Shown here piece after piece: positions 8,756 through 17,018 of a stretch of DNA of 64,000 bases (position 1 is its first letter; each line of letters starts with the position of its first letter). A program made the position numbers and the translations under genes. Origin of the DNA: Phycisphaeraceae bacterium (GTDB lineage: Bacteria > Planctomycetota > Phycisphaerae > Phycisphaerales > Phycisphaeraceae); assembly GCA_029260715.1 (NCBI GenBank), contig JAJDCS010000036.1, forward strand, positions 1-64,000. Direction: 5' to 3'. The notes below the pieces were generated by a model that was not told where the DNA came from, ran no database searches, and worked only from the letters and a program-made list of their open reading frames with translations.

Positions 8756-10330
8756 TTAAACGCCCGCCGGCTGTTGGGCCAGGCGCCCGAACAGGGTTAG
8801 CGGGGCGGACCGCTCGACGCTGACGTCCACGATCGAGCCGATGAGTGATTCGTCGCCGTCGAAGAGGACGATCAAGTCGCCGTCGGTGCGGCCGGTGAGT
8901 TGTGTGACGGGCCGCTCCCAGCCGAGGTAGACGCTCACCCCGTTGCCGGCGTCGCGGGCCTTGGCGGCTTTGTGGCTGATCGACTCGACGAACACACGCA
9001 CGGTCTGACCAACGTACCCTTGGTGGACCTGGGCGCTGACGCCGCTCTGGATGGCTAACAACTCGTTGTTGCGGCGGCGCTTGGTTTCGTCGGGCACGTC
9101 GTCGGTCATGCGGTCGAACGCTGCGGTGCCCGGACGCGGGGAGTACTTGAACACGAAGCAATTCTTGAATCCACAGCGGCGCAGCAGGTCGCACGTGGCT
9201 TGGTGGTCTTCTTCGGCCTCGGTGGGGAAGCCGCAGATTAGGTCGCTGGCGATCTGAACGTCTGGCAGGTACGACCGCGCCCGGCCAAGCAACTCTTCAT
9301 ACTGCCCCACCGTGTACCCGCGGTTCATCAACTGAAGCATACGGTCGCTGCCCGACTGGACGGGCAGGTGCAGGTACCGGCAAATCCGGGGGTGGTCGGC
9401 GATTGTCTTGAGGATGTCGTCCCCAAAGTCGCGGGGGAAGCTGGTGACGAAGCGCAGCCGCAGGAGGCCCTGTACTTCTTCATGGATGCGGGCAAGCAGG
9501 TCGGCGAATGTGGTGACGCGCGACCCTGTGACGCGTGGCCCGGCGGCGCCCACGGTGGCGCCGACCTGCGGTTGCCGCACGCCGCCGACCACCACTGACG
9601 CGCCGTGGTCGTAATGGTAGTGGTTAACCGTCTGCCCCAGCAGTGTGATCTCCACGACGCCGCTTTCCACGAGCCGCTTACACTCGTCGACGATGTGGTC
9701 CGGCGGGCGGTGTATCTCCGCGCCGCGCGTGCGGGGCACAACACAGTAGGTGCAGAACTTGTTGCAGCCGCGCGTGATCCGCACGTAGGCCGAGCCGCTG
9801 TGGTCTTCGGGTGAGAAGCTGCGCGACAGGTCGAGCAACTCCAGTTGGTCCTCGGCGGCTTGGAGGGTGGAAGAGCGGCGGTGCGTGTTGCCTTGCAGCG
9901 CGGCGCGGCCGTCGGTGTCGCGTGCTTTTTTGCTTGACCCGTTGCTTATTCTCGTCTTTACCGCGTTGTCGATCAGCATGGGCACTTTGTCGAGCTCGCC
10001 CGGCCCGCACAGCAGGTCGATCTGCGGGTATCGTTTCAAAACGCCCACGCCCTCGCGCTCGGCCATGCAGCCCAGTACGCCCAGCACCACGTCGGGACGG
10101 GTGCGTTTGTGTATGCCCAACTCCCCCACCCGGCTGTACACCTTCTGCTCGGCGCGCTCACGCACGGAGCAGGTGTTGTAGAGCACCACGTCGGCGGACC
10201 GCCAATCCGTGACAAACTCATACCCCAGCGCGCGGAGCTGCCCCTGGACTAGTTGCGAGTCCAGCACGTTCATCTGGCACCCGAAGGTCTCCATGTACAC
10301 CCGACCGACGCGTTTTGTGTTGGTTGTCAT
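8756..10330 (-). CDS. miaB: tRNA-2-methylthio-N6-dimethylallyladenosine synthase
   Basis: Radical-SAM methylthiotransferase that converts i6A37 to ms2i6A37 in tRNAs reading UNN codons. 524 residues: the N-terminal UPF0004 domain holds the auxiliary cluster cysteines Cys18, Cys54 and Cys88; the radical-SAM motif CNKFCTYC gives Cys189, 193 and 196; a TRAM domain lies at the C-terminus (~440-515). It is longer than typical MiaB (~440-475) because of two polar insertions, about residues 130-175 before the radical-SAM motif and a Gly/Val-rich stretch after the first core strands (HYDHGASVVVGGVRQPQVG). No Shine-Dalgarno site precedes the ATG. Confidence 0.93.
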   Translation of the reverse strand: MTTNTKRVGRVYMETFGCQMNVLDSQLVQGQLRALGYEFVTDWRSADVVLYNTCSVRERAEQKVYSRVGELGIHKRTRPDVVLGVLGCMAEREGVGVLKRYPQIDLLCGPGELDKVPMLIDNAVKTRISNGSSKKARDTDGRAALQGNTHRRSSTLQAAEDQLELLDLSRSFSPEDHSGSAYVRITRGCNKFCTYCVVPRTRGAEIHRPPDHIVDECKRLVESGVVEITLLGQTVNHYHYDHGASVVVGGVRQPQVGATVGAAGPRVTGSRVTTFADLLARIHEEVQGLLRLRFVTSFPRDFGDDILKTIADHPRICRYLHLPVQSGSDRMLQLMNRGYTVGQYEELLGRARSYLPDVQIASDLICGFPTEAEEDHQATCDLLRRCGFKNCFVFKYSPRPGTAAFDRMTDDVPDETKRRRNNELLAIQSGVSAQVHQGYVGQTVRVFVESISHKAAKARDAGNGVSVYLGWERPVTQLTGRTDGDLIVLFDGDESLIGSIVDVSVERSAPLTLFGRLAQQPAGV

Positions 10331-10512
10331 GTTGCGTGTAAACCCTGATCCGATCCGCCATGGCGTTCCGAGTGGGCCGCGCCGTGGCGTTTTAATCCCA
10401 ACGGTTCAGCCCCGCCGCCGCTGGAAGCCGCTCCATCTTATACCCATACCGCCTCCGAACCCAGCCGCCGCCACTTGCCGTGTTACCGCCGCCTCGGCCA
10501 CCGAACCGCAAT

Positions 10513-10545
10513 AAAAAAAACTCCCCCTTATAGCCAGGGGGAGTT
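10513..10545 (-). terminator. Rho-independent terminator of the G8-protein gene
   Basis: On the minus strand the stem AACTCCCCCT / AGGGGGAGTT with a 7-base loop is followed by a run of T. It lies 34 bases beyond the stop of the G8-domain gene and separates it from miaB on the same strand. Confidence 0.85.
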
Positions 10546-10578
10546 TAGGATTGCTAACTCATGATCTAACACGCGGCG

Positions 10579-13500
10579 TCAGCGGTCGCGCCGATCCGTA
10601 AACTCCAATTCGAGCAGTGAGACCAGCGTATCTGACAGCGGGTCTACGACGACAATCGGCGGTTCGTTATTATCCCGGTTTTGCCTGCCGCGTTTCACAG
10701 ACACGAACGGGATGCTGGGGTCTAGCTCCACTTCCACGGCCACGGCGGTTTCGTTGCCGGCTCGATCGCCGACGGTGAAATTCAAGAGCAAGAACTGTGA
10801 CCCGTCGGCCCTGGCCTGGACGGGGAGAGACGCGAGCGTCGCGCCGTTAAATTTGATCGTGACACCCCTGGACCCGTTGATGTCATCGTACCGGGTGCCC
10901 ACTAATAAAATGCCCTGTGATACGGCTTGTGGGTTGATCGCCGGCGTCTGTGTCAGCACGAAATCCGGTGGCTGTACAACACCGAAGACTAGGAAGCCGT
11001 ATGGGTTCCCATCGATGACCCGTGTGACAACGTTCCAGCCTTGGTTTAGGTCGACCGGCTGGGCATCGGTAAACACATTGCCGTCTTTGTTCTTATACGA
11101 CAGCACGTAGCCTTCAATCTGCGAGGTGTAAGTGGGGCTGTTTAGTATAAAGGTCGGCCGGACAGCGGGAGACGTGTTGCCGCTTGGCGTCTGGGTGGGT
11201 GTGGTGTTTCTGCTGCGTCGGTTGACTCTGCTGCGTCGGCTGAGCTTCAGTTCACCGCCATCAGACTCTGATGTCGACGACGCCTGGCCTACCGCGGGCC
11301 CCAACACACCGCCGACCGTCAGGCTGTATTGGTCCCACAGTTGCTGATTGGTCTTATCGATCAGTTCAGCCGGGACGTAACCGGGGGCTGTGTCAGCGGG
11401 GAACGGCACAAAATCCGCGGCCTGGTTGGGGTAATATACCCGTTCGCCGTCGATGAAGACCTGCGCTTGAGAGAACTTGTTCGTGAAGAAATTGGGCAGG
11501 TCTTCTGTGCCGTTTAATTTCGGGGCGCCGATCACCGCGATGTGATCCACCGTCTCCGGGCCGGCTTGTACGTTGATAATTGTCTGGATGTTTTCGAGGC
11601 CTTCGTTTTGGGTGTTGCCGGCGCCAACGACGATGTTGGTTTTATTGTTGTAATACCCGCCGATCACGTGGTTCGCGTCGAGCGTGGGCATGATGATCGC
11701 TGTCTCGAATCCCTCGACGTGCAGGTTTTCGTAATGGACTCTGGCGGTTCTGCCGTTAATGGGAAACGCGGTCGACCTTTCGGAGATGCCGGGCCCGATC
11801 ACAAACCAGTCACGGAAAACAAAGGTAGAGATGTAGGGGATAACAGCCGCGTTCCTGACTTCCCAGAGGGTCATGTCCTCGATAATGGTCGGGGTGTCGT
11901 GGTCGGCGAAGCGGAGGTGGAACCAAGACTCGAACCCTTTTACGGAAGCGAACACCACATTGCCGCGGAAAATCCGGGCCGGGCCGTCGCTGATGCCGAT
12001 CGAGCTTTCGCCGTTGGCGATTGATGGGTCCAGGAGGTTCTCCGCGACGAACGTCGCGTCCAGGACGGTGTCGATGGTGTTGCAGCGACACGGGAAAATG
12101 GCGAACGCGGCGTCGTTGTGACCCGACGCGATATTGTCCTCGATCTCTATGCCGCCTACCCCCTGGAACCAAAAGCCGTGCCCGTTGAATCCAAAGTCAA
12201 GGATACTCTCGCGGGCTTCGAAGTCCGACGGCGCACCCGTCCCTGTTGAACGGATGGTGAGGTTCCTTCGGAAGGCGCCCAATTCGCTGCCGTCTTCCGT
12301 CACGAAAGCGGCGCCGACCACGTTGAACGCGACGTTGTCTTCAAAGATGACGTGGCTGTTGTGGTTGACGTACCCCCAACCTGGGCTGTCGACCACGACG
12401 CTGCCGGTAACGAGCACCGGTTCAGGGCTGCCGATCACGCCGTGCTTGTGGAAATGCACCGCGTACCGCCCGCGTGGGTTCTGAGCGGTGCTGGGGATCA
12501 GGTTGCCGTTGATATCGAGCTTGGGGTCGGTCAAGGGGACGCTCTTGTCGGTCCGCCCCAAGCCGTAGAACCCGGCGTTGTGGATCTCCACGGAGTCGGC
12601 GTGCATAAACATCGTGTGGCCGCGGCGTCCGAGGACCTCCGGCGTCTCCGAAATGACGGAGACATTGCGCGATACGTTAGTCAGGTAGACCGACAAGCCG
12701 TCGGCAGGCGTGGTGTGGCTGTAGGCCAGGGGGCTTACCGTCACCTGGTTGCCCGAGATCGCCAGGATGCTCAACTGCTCGTCTTGGTTTTGCGCGAGTT
12801 TGGTGCCCGGCAGGATCAAGCGGTCGCCCACCTTCCAGTTGACCGGCACCTCAGACAAAATCAATTCCGTTTCACCGGCGAGCGGCTCCTGCGCCAGTGT
12901 GACGTAAGGCGTGACTTCCGCGCCGTAAAACTCGGCGTTGCCGTGAGAAATCAGCCCGCGGCTAAGCAGCAGCGGGTCCCAGCTTGTATCGATCGGGCCG
13001 TCGTCCACGATCGCGATCGTCGCTTTCACGCCGACGCCGACCGGGTTCAGTTCCGTACCCATATGCAGGCTGCCCGACGGGGCCACGATGAGTGTGTCCA
13101 CGCGCAAGCGTGTGTTTTGGGTGTGGTCGAACCGCAACTCCCCGTCGACCCGGACCGTTTTGTACCAATCCGTCTCGTTGACTATGTCAAACGTCACGGC
13201 CACGTCGTGGGGGATCAGCACCCTAGCGCCCGGCGTGGGCAGGGTTTCGTTGCCCCAGGTTTCGGGATCGGACCACGCGCCGCTCTGGACCGCGACGTGG
13301 GTGACGTCCGCGTAAGGCACCAGCGCGAGCATCGCCAGGTGGTCGACGAGCTTGCCCGCGTCATCCTGGTGGACCTCGGTGTTCTCATCGATCGTGATGG
13401 TGATCACCCCTGTGTCGGGGTCAATCACAATCCCGTCGGGCAGGTCGCCGACGCCGTGCATCAACACGCGCGGCTCCAAAGCCTCCAGGCCCGCACACGG

Positions 13501-13608
13501 GAACAAGCCTGCGTTAGCGGCCTTGTCTGCTGCTCTTGACTTGATGACCCTGCTCAACCATGAATCACGGAGCCAACCGGCGTTGCCCGAACCAGAATCT
13601 TTCCGCAT
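10579..13608 (-). CDS. Secreted G8-domain protein with LEPR-XLL motif and beta-helix
   Basis: 1009 residues starting at MRKDSGSGNAG, because GGGAGG lies at the right distance; an ATG 57 bases upstream lacks one. Residues 44-50 read LEPRVLM inside LEALEPRVLMHG, the LEPR-XLL motif found near the N-terminus of very large planctomycete surface or secreted proteins. A G8 domain follows (~105-220; SGAWSDPETW is the typical start), then a right-handed beta-helix region with right-handed parallel repeats (NSHVIFEDNVAFNVVGAAF, IEIEDNIASGHNDAAFAIF), as in CEMIP/TMEM2-like proteins, some of which act on hyaluronan. The last ~200 residues include a basic Arg/Ser linker and beta-rich segments. A polysaccharide-binding or lyase role is inference. 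Confidence 0.8.
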   Translation of the reverse strand: MRKDSGSGNAGWLRDSWLSRVIKSRAADKAANAGLFPCAGLEALEPRVLMHGVGDLPDGIVIDPDTGVITITIDENTEVHQDDAGKLVDHLAMLALVPYADVTHVAVQSGAWSDPETWGNETLPTPGARVLIPHDVAVTFDIVNETDWYKTVRVDGELRFDHTQNTRLRVDTLIVAPSGSLHMGTELNPVGVGVKATIAIVDDGPIDTSWDPLLLSRGLISHGNAEFYGAEVTPYVTLAQEPLAGETELILSEVPVNWKVGDRLILPGTKLAQNQDEQLSILAISGNQVTVSPLAYSHTTPADGLSVYLTNVSRNVSVISETPEVLGRRGHTMFMHADSVEIHNAGFYGLGRTDKSVPLTDPKLDINGNLIPSTAQNPRGRYAVHFHKHGVIGSPEPVLVTGSVVVDSPGWGYVNHNSHVIFEDNVAFNVVGAAFVTEDGSELGAFRRNLTIRSTGTGAPSDFEARESILDFGFNGHGFWFQGVGGIEIEDNIASGHNDAAFAIFPCRCNTIDTVLDATFVAENLLDPSIANGESSIGISDGPARIFRGNVVFASVKGFESWFHLRFADHDTPTIIEDMTLWEVRNAAVIPYISTFVFRDWFVIGPGISERSTAFPINGRTARVHYENLHVEGFETAIIMPTLDANHVIGGYYNNKTNIVVGAGNTQNEGLENIQTIINVQAGPETVDHIAVIGAPKLNGTEDLPNFFTNKFSQAQVFIDGERVYYPNQAADFVPFPADTAPGYVPAELIDKTNQQLWDQYSLTVGGVLGPAVGQASSTSESDGGELKLSRRSRVNRRSRNTTPTQTPSGNTSPAVRPTFILNSPTYTSQIEGYVLSYKNKDGNVFTDAQPVDLNQGWNVVTRVIDGNPYGFLVFGVVQPPDFVLTQTPAINPQAVSQGILLVGTRYDDINGSRGVTIKFNGATLASLPVQARADGSQFLLLNFTVGDRAGNETAVAVEVELDPSIPFVSVKRGRQNRDNNEPPIVVVDPLSDTLVSLLELEFTDRRDR

Positions 13609-14501
13609 CGATGATGCCTCCCTGTAAGGTTTTTGCTCTTTGTATGTACTCAACAAGCCCGTCATCCGAGCACGGCGTGCCCCACGTCAAAATCTGCGGG
13701 GCTTGCCTCCGTCGTTATTCTAAGCTGCTATTTTTCCGCTCCGATGGCTACGATTAAAACTAAAAAAAGTCAGGCAGGTCTATAAACTCCCCAAGTCCCA
13801 AGCCGGCTATTACTGTTCCTATTAGTAACCGACTTCCTGCGACAGAACTGTGTTGGGCTCTTGGGCATACCCTCTACGAGATCCGTTAATCAACCTCCGC
13901 CTTATGTAATCGAGTAGTCTGTGTGTGGGTGTCGCGTCCCTGGATCACACCCTATGTAAGCACATTATACTATAGTATCGTTGGAATAACTACATTCTAT
14001 CAAAAATAATGTACGGTTTCTAGAAGCCATCCCAAAACCCCAAACGGCAGATCACCGGCAACGGTCGGTCCGTTGCAAACCTCCGCCATTTACACTGGCT
14101 GGCAAGCAGCCAGTGGCACACAATTCAACCTCATCAGGGGTTTTGGGATAGCTTCTAGTCTTTATTGAATCTTGACTTGGAAATTTTGGTTAGGGCTTCA
14201 TTAATTTTACCCTCGGCTGGCCACTGCCCTCACCGCCGTGAGTTAGCCGTGAGCCGCAACATAAAATTTCAAAACCGCTTAGACGCCGCGTCAAAGTATC
14301 AAGCTCACTTGTTTAGAACCGCATCGCCGTATTTTTTTATCTTTGGCGTCACACAATCGCCTATATTGCGTATTTTACATAACTTAAACACGCCGACTGG
14401 CCCCGATCGCCACCGCCTGACACACCGCCGCGGGGTTTGCACACCGCAGGCACCCCAAGAATTCATCTCTTCCAAATAGTTGTGGCGATATGGTTTGGGT
14501 T
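13609..14501. other. AT-rich intergenic region (893 bases)
   Basis: No convincing gene. A 104-codon plus-strand ORF (14165-14479) has no ribosome site, family features or coding-like composition. On the minus strand there is a TATAAT at about 13967-13972, a possible promoter for the G8 gene, with a weak -35. The nested-hairpin element at 14020-14158 is the only strong structure. Confidence 0.6.
14020..14158. repeat. Nested-hairpin element closed by a 22-bp inverted repeat
   Basis: The arms 14020-14041 and 14137-14158 are inverted repeats of 22 bases with one mismatch (core ATCCCAAAACCCC). Between them lie two further hairpins: GCAACGG/CCGTTGC at 14058-14076 and CACTGGCTG/CAGCCAGTG at about 14093-14115. 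The second is followed by GCACAC. The fold would be a three-way junction. It could be a small non-autonomous mobile element or a structured RNA; no second copy was seen in the window. Confidence 0.65.
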
Positions 14502-15089
14502 ATGAGTCCGCGAAGCACGTTGCAACCTATCACCGCGGGGATTGTTTCCCACCCGGCCAAGTGGACGCTGCTGGCCGCCGGCGCTTTCCTGATCGGTTTA
14601 GCCGTGCTTATCTTGCCGTGGCAACAAAACGAGCAATTGCGGTGGCAACACCGGCTTCTAACACAACAATCCGAACGCCTCGCGCGGCAGACACAGGCGT
14701 ACCACGATTTTGACAAGGCGTTGCACGACAAGGAAGCCGTGCTGCTGGAACGGCTGGCATACCACCAGTTGCGCCTCAAGCCGAAGGGCGCGGACACCCT
14801 AGCCGGCGTACTCGGCGAGGCTGGCATCCAACGGGCACGAAACAACCACTTCCCGTACAACACCGCCGTACGGCAGACCGGCGAGACCGCCGAATTACGC
14901 CCCGGCTACACCGTTGAAGACTGGCTGGCCATACCTTTGCCTCAGCCGGGCGAGGACTTCCCGCTGTATCTGCCCTACCGCAGCAGGCTGATGCGCCTGG
15001 CTACGGGGCCCTGCCGCTTGATCCTCATGCTCGCGGGGGCGCTGTTCATCAGCGCCAGCTTGATGTCATCCACCATCAAGACTTCTTAA
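14502..15089 (+). CDS. Small membrane protein with two transmembrane helices
   Basis: About 195 residues. A first hydrophobic helix (WTLLAAGAFLIGLAVLILPW) lies near the N-terminus and a second (LILMLAGALFISASLM) near the C-terminus. Between them is a ~100-residue, probably periplasmic, coiled-coil-like segment rich in Gln, Arg and Leu (QNEQLRWQHRLLTQQSERL), then a Pro-rich stretch. An ATG 12 bases upstream (14490) is an alternative start. No family was recognised; the layout recalls septum or secretion accessory proteins, but this is not assigned. Confidence 0.65.
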   Translation: MSPRSTLQPITAGIVSHPAKWTLLAAGAFLIGLAVLILPWQQNEQLRWQHRLLTQQSERLARQTQAYHDFDKALHDKEAVLLERLAYHQLRLKPKGADTLAGVLGEAGIQRARNNHFPYNTAVRQTGETAELRPGYTVEDWLAIPLPQPGEDFPLYLPYRSRLMRLATGPCRLILMLAGALFISASLMSSTIKTS

Positions 15090-15282
15090 CCCACCCCGCG
15101 TCCCGCCACGAAAAAACCAGTTTTACAGTCCAGCAAAAAGTTATCAATTGACACTTGCATTAAGCCCGCCGCGCGATCGTCCGATCTAAAAACTCCAGAG
15201 GCGGGAAAAAAGAGCCGCCACGCAACGGGGCGGAGCAGGGAGAAAGCAATCTTCACTTCGAGACCGCCGCCGCGCGGTCATG

Positions 15283-16176
15283 CTAGCGACCTAAAACGCA
15301 CACGCCGTAACGATTCGCCAAACGGATAACTTCCAGACGGTCCGCTAAAATCACCTTCCCCGCTTGAACAACCAAACACTTGCCCCCGTGCTGGTGGATA
15401 TTCACGATGGTGCTGGGCCCGACCGTCGGCACGTCAAACCGCATGTCCTGTTTGGCCTTGGCGGTCTTGAGCAGCACCCACCCCCCCACGCGGCACAGTT
15501 GGCCGGCTCGCTCGATCATCGCGTCGGTGCCTTCGATCGCTTCGACGGCCACGACCTCACGCTCCCTGACGACGATCGACTGCCCGATATCCAACTCGCT
15601 GACCTGCCCGACCAACGGCCACCCGAAAGCGATGTCCGCTTCCTGCTCGGGGGTCGGGCCGCGGTCCGTTATCACCCCCTGCGGAGCCAAGCATTCCTGG
15701 ATGTATTGGGTTGAGTCGATCAAGTCGATGCCCGCTTTGCTAAGCTCATTTGCCACGCCCCGCAATAGCGCTTCGTTACGCTTGTCGTGACGCAGCACAC
15801 GATACCACAACCACAACGCCCGCCAATCGGGAACCTGGCGAAGCAGCCGAAGCGGCTGGTACATCCTCGCCTTGCGCACACGCCCGATCATCACCGCCTC
15901 GCGCACGCCCCACCGCCGCAGCAGGCGTATCCACCGCCCCAGTCGCACCACGCCGGCCGTGGCGAACCGGTCGCACAGGCCGGGCAGGTTTGGGTCGTAT
16001 TGCCCTGCCAGCCCCACACACGCCACCGGCCGACCCGCGGCGCGAACCCCCTGCGCAACCAACGCCGGCAGCAGCCCCTGCCCGGCAATCAGCCCGATCG
16101 GTTCCGACGAACCGCTGGGAGTGGTGGTAGCACCGCTCGATGAACCCGATAAAGAACCGCCCATCGGCGTCATCAT
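15283..16176 (-). CDS. lpxI: UDP-2,3-diacylglucosamine pyrophosphatase LpxI family
   Basis: About 297 residues. LpxI (DUF1009) hydrolyses UDP-2,3-diacylglucosamine to lipid X in lipid A synthesis. Signatures are GLIAGQGLLPALVAQG at the N-terminus, VMIGRVRKARMYQPL, the block GPTPEQEADIAFGWPLVGQVSELDIGQ in pieces, KQDMRFDVPTVGPSTI, and GGKCLVVQAGKVILAD at the C-terminus. The ATG pair at 16173/16176 is preferred over a TTG at 16236, because the extra residues are Gly/Arg-rich and unlike the family. The gene is divergent from bioD. It implies lipid A and hence a Gram-negative type envelope. Confidence 0.88.
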   Translation of the reverse strand: MMTPMGGSLSGSSSGATTTPSGSSEPIGLIAGQGLLPALVAQGVRAAGRPVACVGLAGQYDPNLPGLCDRFATAGVVRLGRWIRLLRRWGVREAVMIGRVRKARMYQPLRLLRQVPDWRALWLWYRVLRHDKRNEALLRGVANELSKAGIDLIDSTQYIQECLAPQGVITDRGPTPEQEADIAFGWPLVGQVSELDIGQSIVVREREVVAVEAIEGTDAMIERAGQLCRVGGWVLLKTAKAKQDMRFDVPTVGPSTIVNIHQHGGKCLVVQAGKVILADRLEVIRLANRYGVCVLGR

Positions 16177-16253
16177 ACCGCAACGCCCACGCACCAAAGA
16201 CGCGCGACGCAACCGGCCCACACCCGCCGCGTGCAAAATGATAAGCTTGCTTG

Positions 16254-17018
16254 GTGTTCTCGCCCCCTCCCAAGCTGTGTAAGCCGGGTCTGTTTATTAC
16301 CGGCACCGATACCGGCGTCGGCAAGACAGCCATCACCTGCGCGATTGCCCTGTCATTGAAGCGCGCGGGCCTGGCGGTGGGCATGAGCAAGCCGATCGCC
16401 AGCGGCTGCGAATTGGTAGCTGGGGAGTTGGTCAGTGACGACGCCCAAGCCCTGGCCCACTTCGCGGGCGGCGGGTTGTCGCTGGATGTGATCAACCCGA
16501 TCCGGTACGCCCCGCCCCTGGCCCCGGCCGTGGCTTCCCAGCTAACCGACGACCCACCGGCGTACGACCGGCTCGCCCACAGCCTCGAAACGCTCGACCG
16601 CTCGTGTGACGCACTGCTCATCGAAGGGGTCGGCGGGCTGCTGGTGCCTTTGGACGACCGACACACCGTGCTGGACCTGATCGTCGCACTGGGCTACCCC
16701 GTGGTTGTCGTCACACGAGCGGGGCTGGGCACGCTCAATCACACCGCCATGACGGTGCGTCTGCTACGTCAGGCCGGGGCGAGGCCGGCCGGGCTGGTGG
16801 TGAACGGCTACAGCCACGACACCGCAGAACAAGACGCTTCAATGGCGACCAACCCACAATGGCTAGAGCGGATGAATCAGACCCCGGTCTTGGCGACCGT
16901 CCCGGCGTGTCCGGGCGACAGCGTCAACCCGGGCTTAGGCAGCCTGCCGCGGGCGATCACCGAGGCGGTCGATCAAACCGATTGGACGCGTTACCTGGCC
17001 CCGCCCTTGATGCCCTGA
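16254..17018 (+). CDS. bioD: Dethiobiotin synthetase
   Basis: ATP-dependent carboxylation of 7,8-diaminopelargonate to dethiobiotin. About 254 residues with the P-loop GTDTGVGKT at the N-terminus, SKPIASG for the substrate lysine, DALLIEGVGGLLVPL (the EGxGG Walker-B-like strand) and the base-recognition NGYS region. It starts at GTG (16254) or TTG (16251), with no clear ribosome site. No other bio gene is nearby. Its 3' end overlaps the convergent AsmA-like gene by 28 bases. Confidence 0.93.
   Translation: MFSPPPKLCKPGLFITGTDTGVGKTAITCAIALSLKRAGLAVGMSKPIASGCELVAGELVSDDAQALAHFAGGGLSLDVINPIRYAPPLAPAVASQLTDDPPAYDRLAHSLETLDRSCDALLIEGVGGLLVPLDDRHTVLDLIVALGYPVVVVTRAGLGTLNHTAMTVRLLRQAGARPAGLVVNGYSHDTAEQDASMATNPQWLERMNQTPVLATVPACPGDSVNPGLGSLPRAITEAVDQTDWTRYLAPPLMP

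Noticed and set aside
12352-13539. 395-residue plus-strand ORF
   Set aside because: Antisense to the G8-domain gene, with no start signal or family features.
14165-14479. 104-residue plus-strand ORF in the AT-rich gap
   Set aside because: No ribosome site, no family features and no coding-like pattern.
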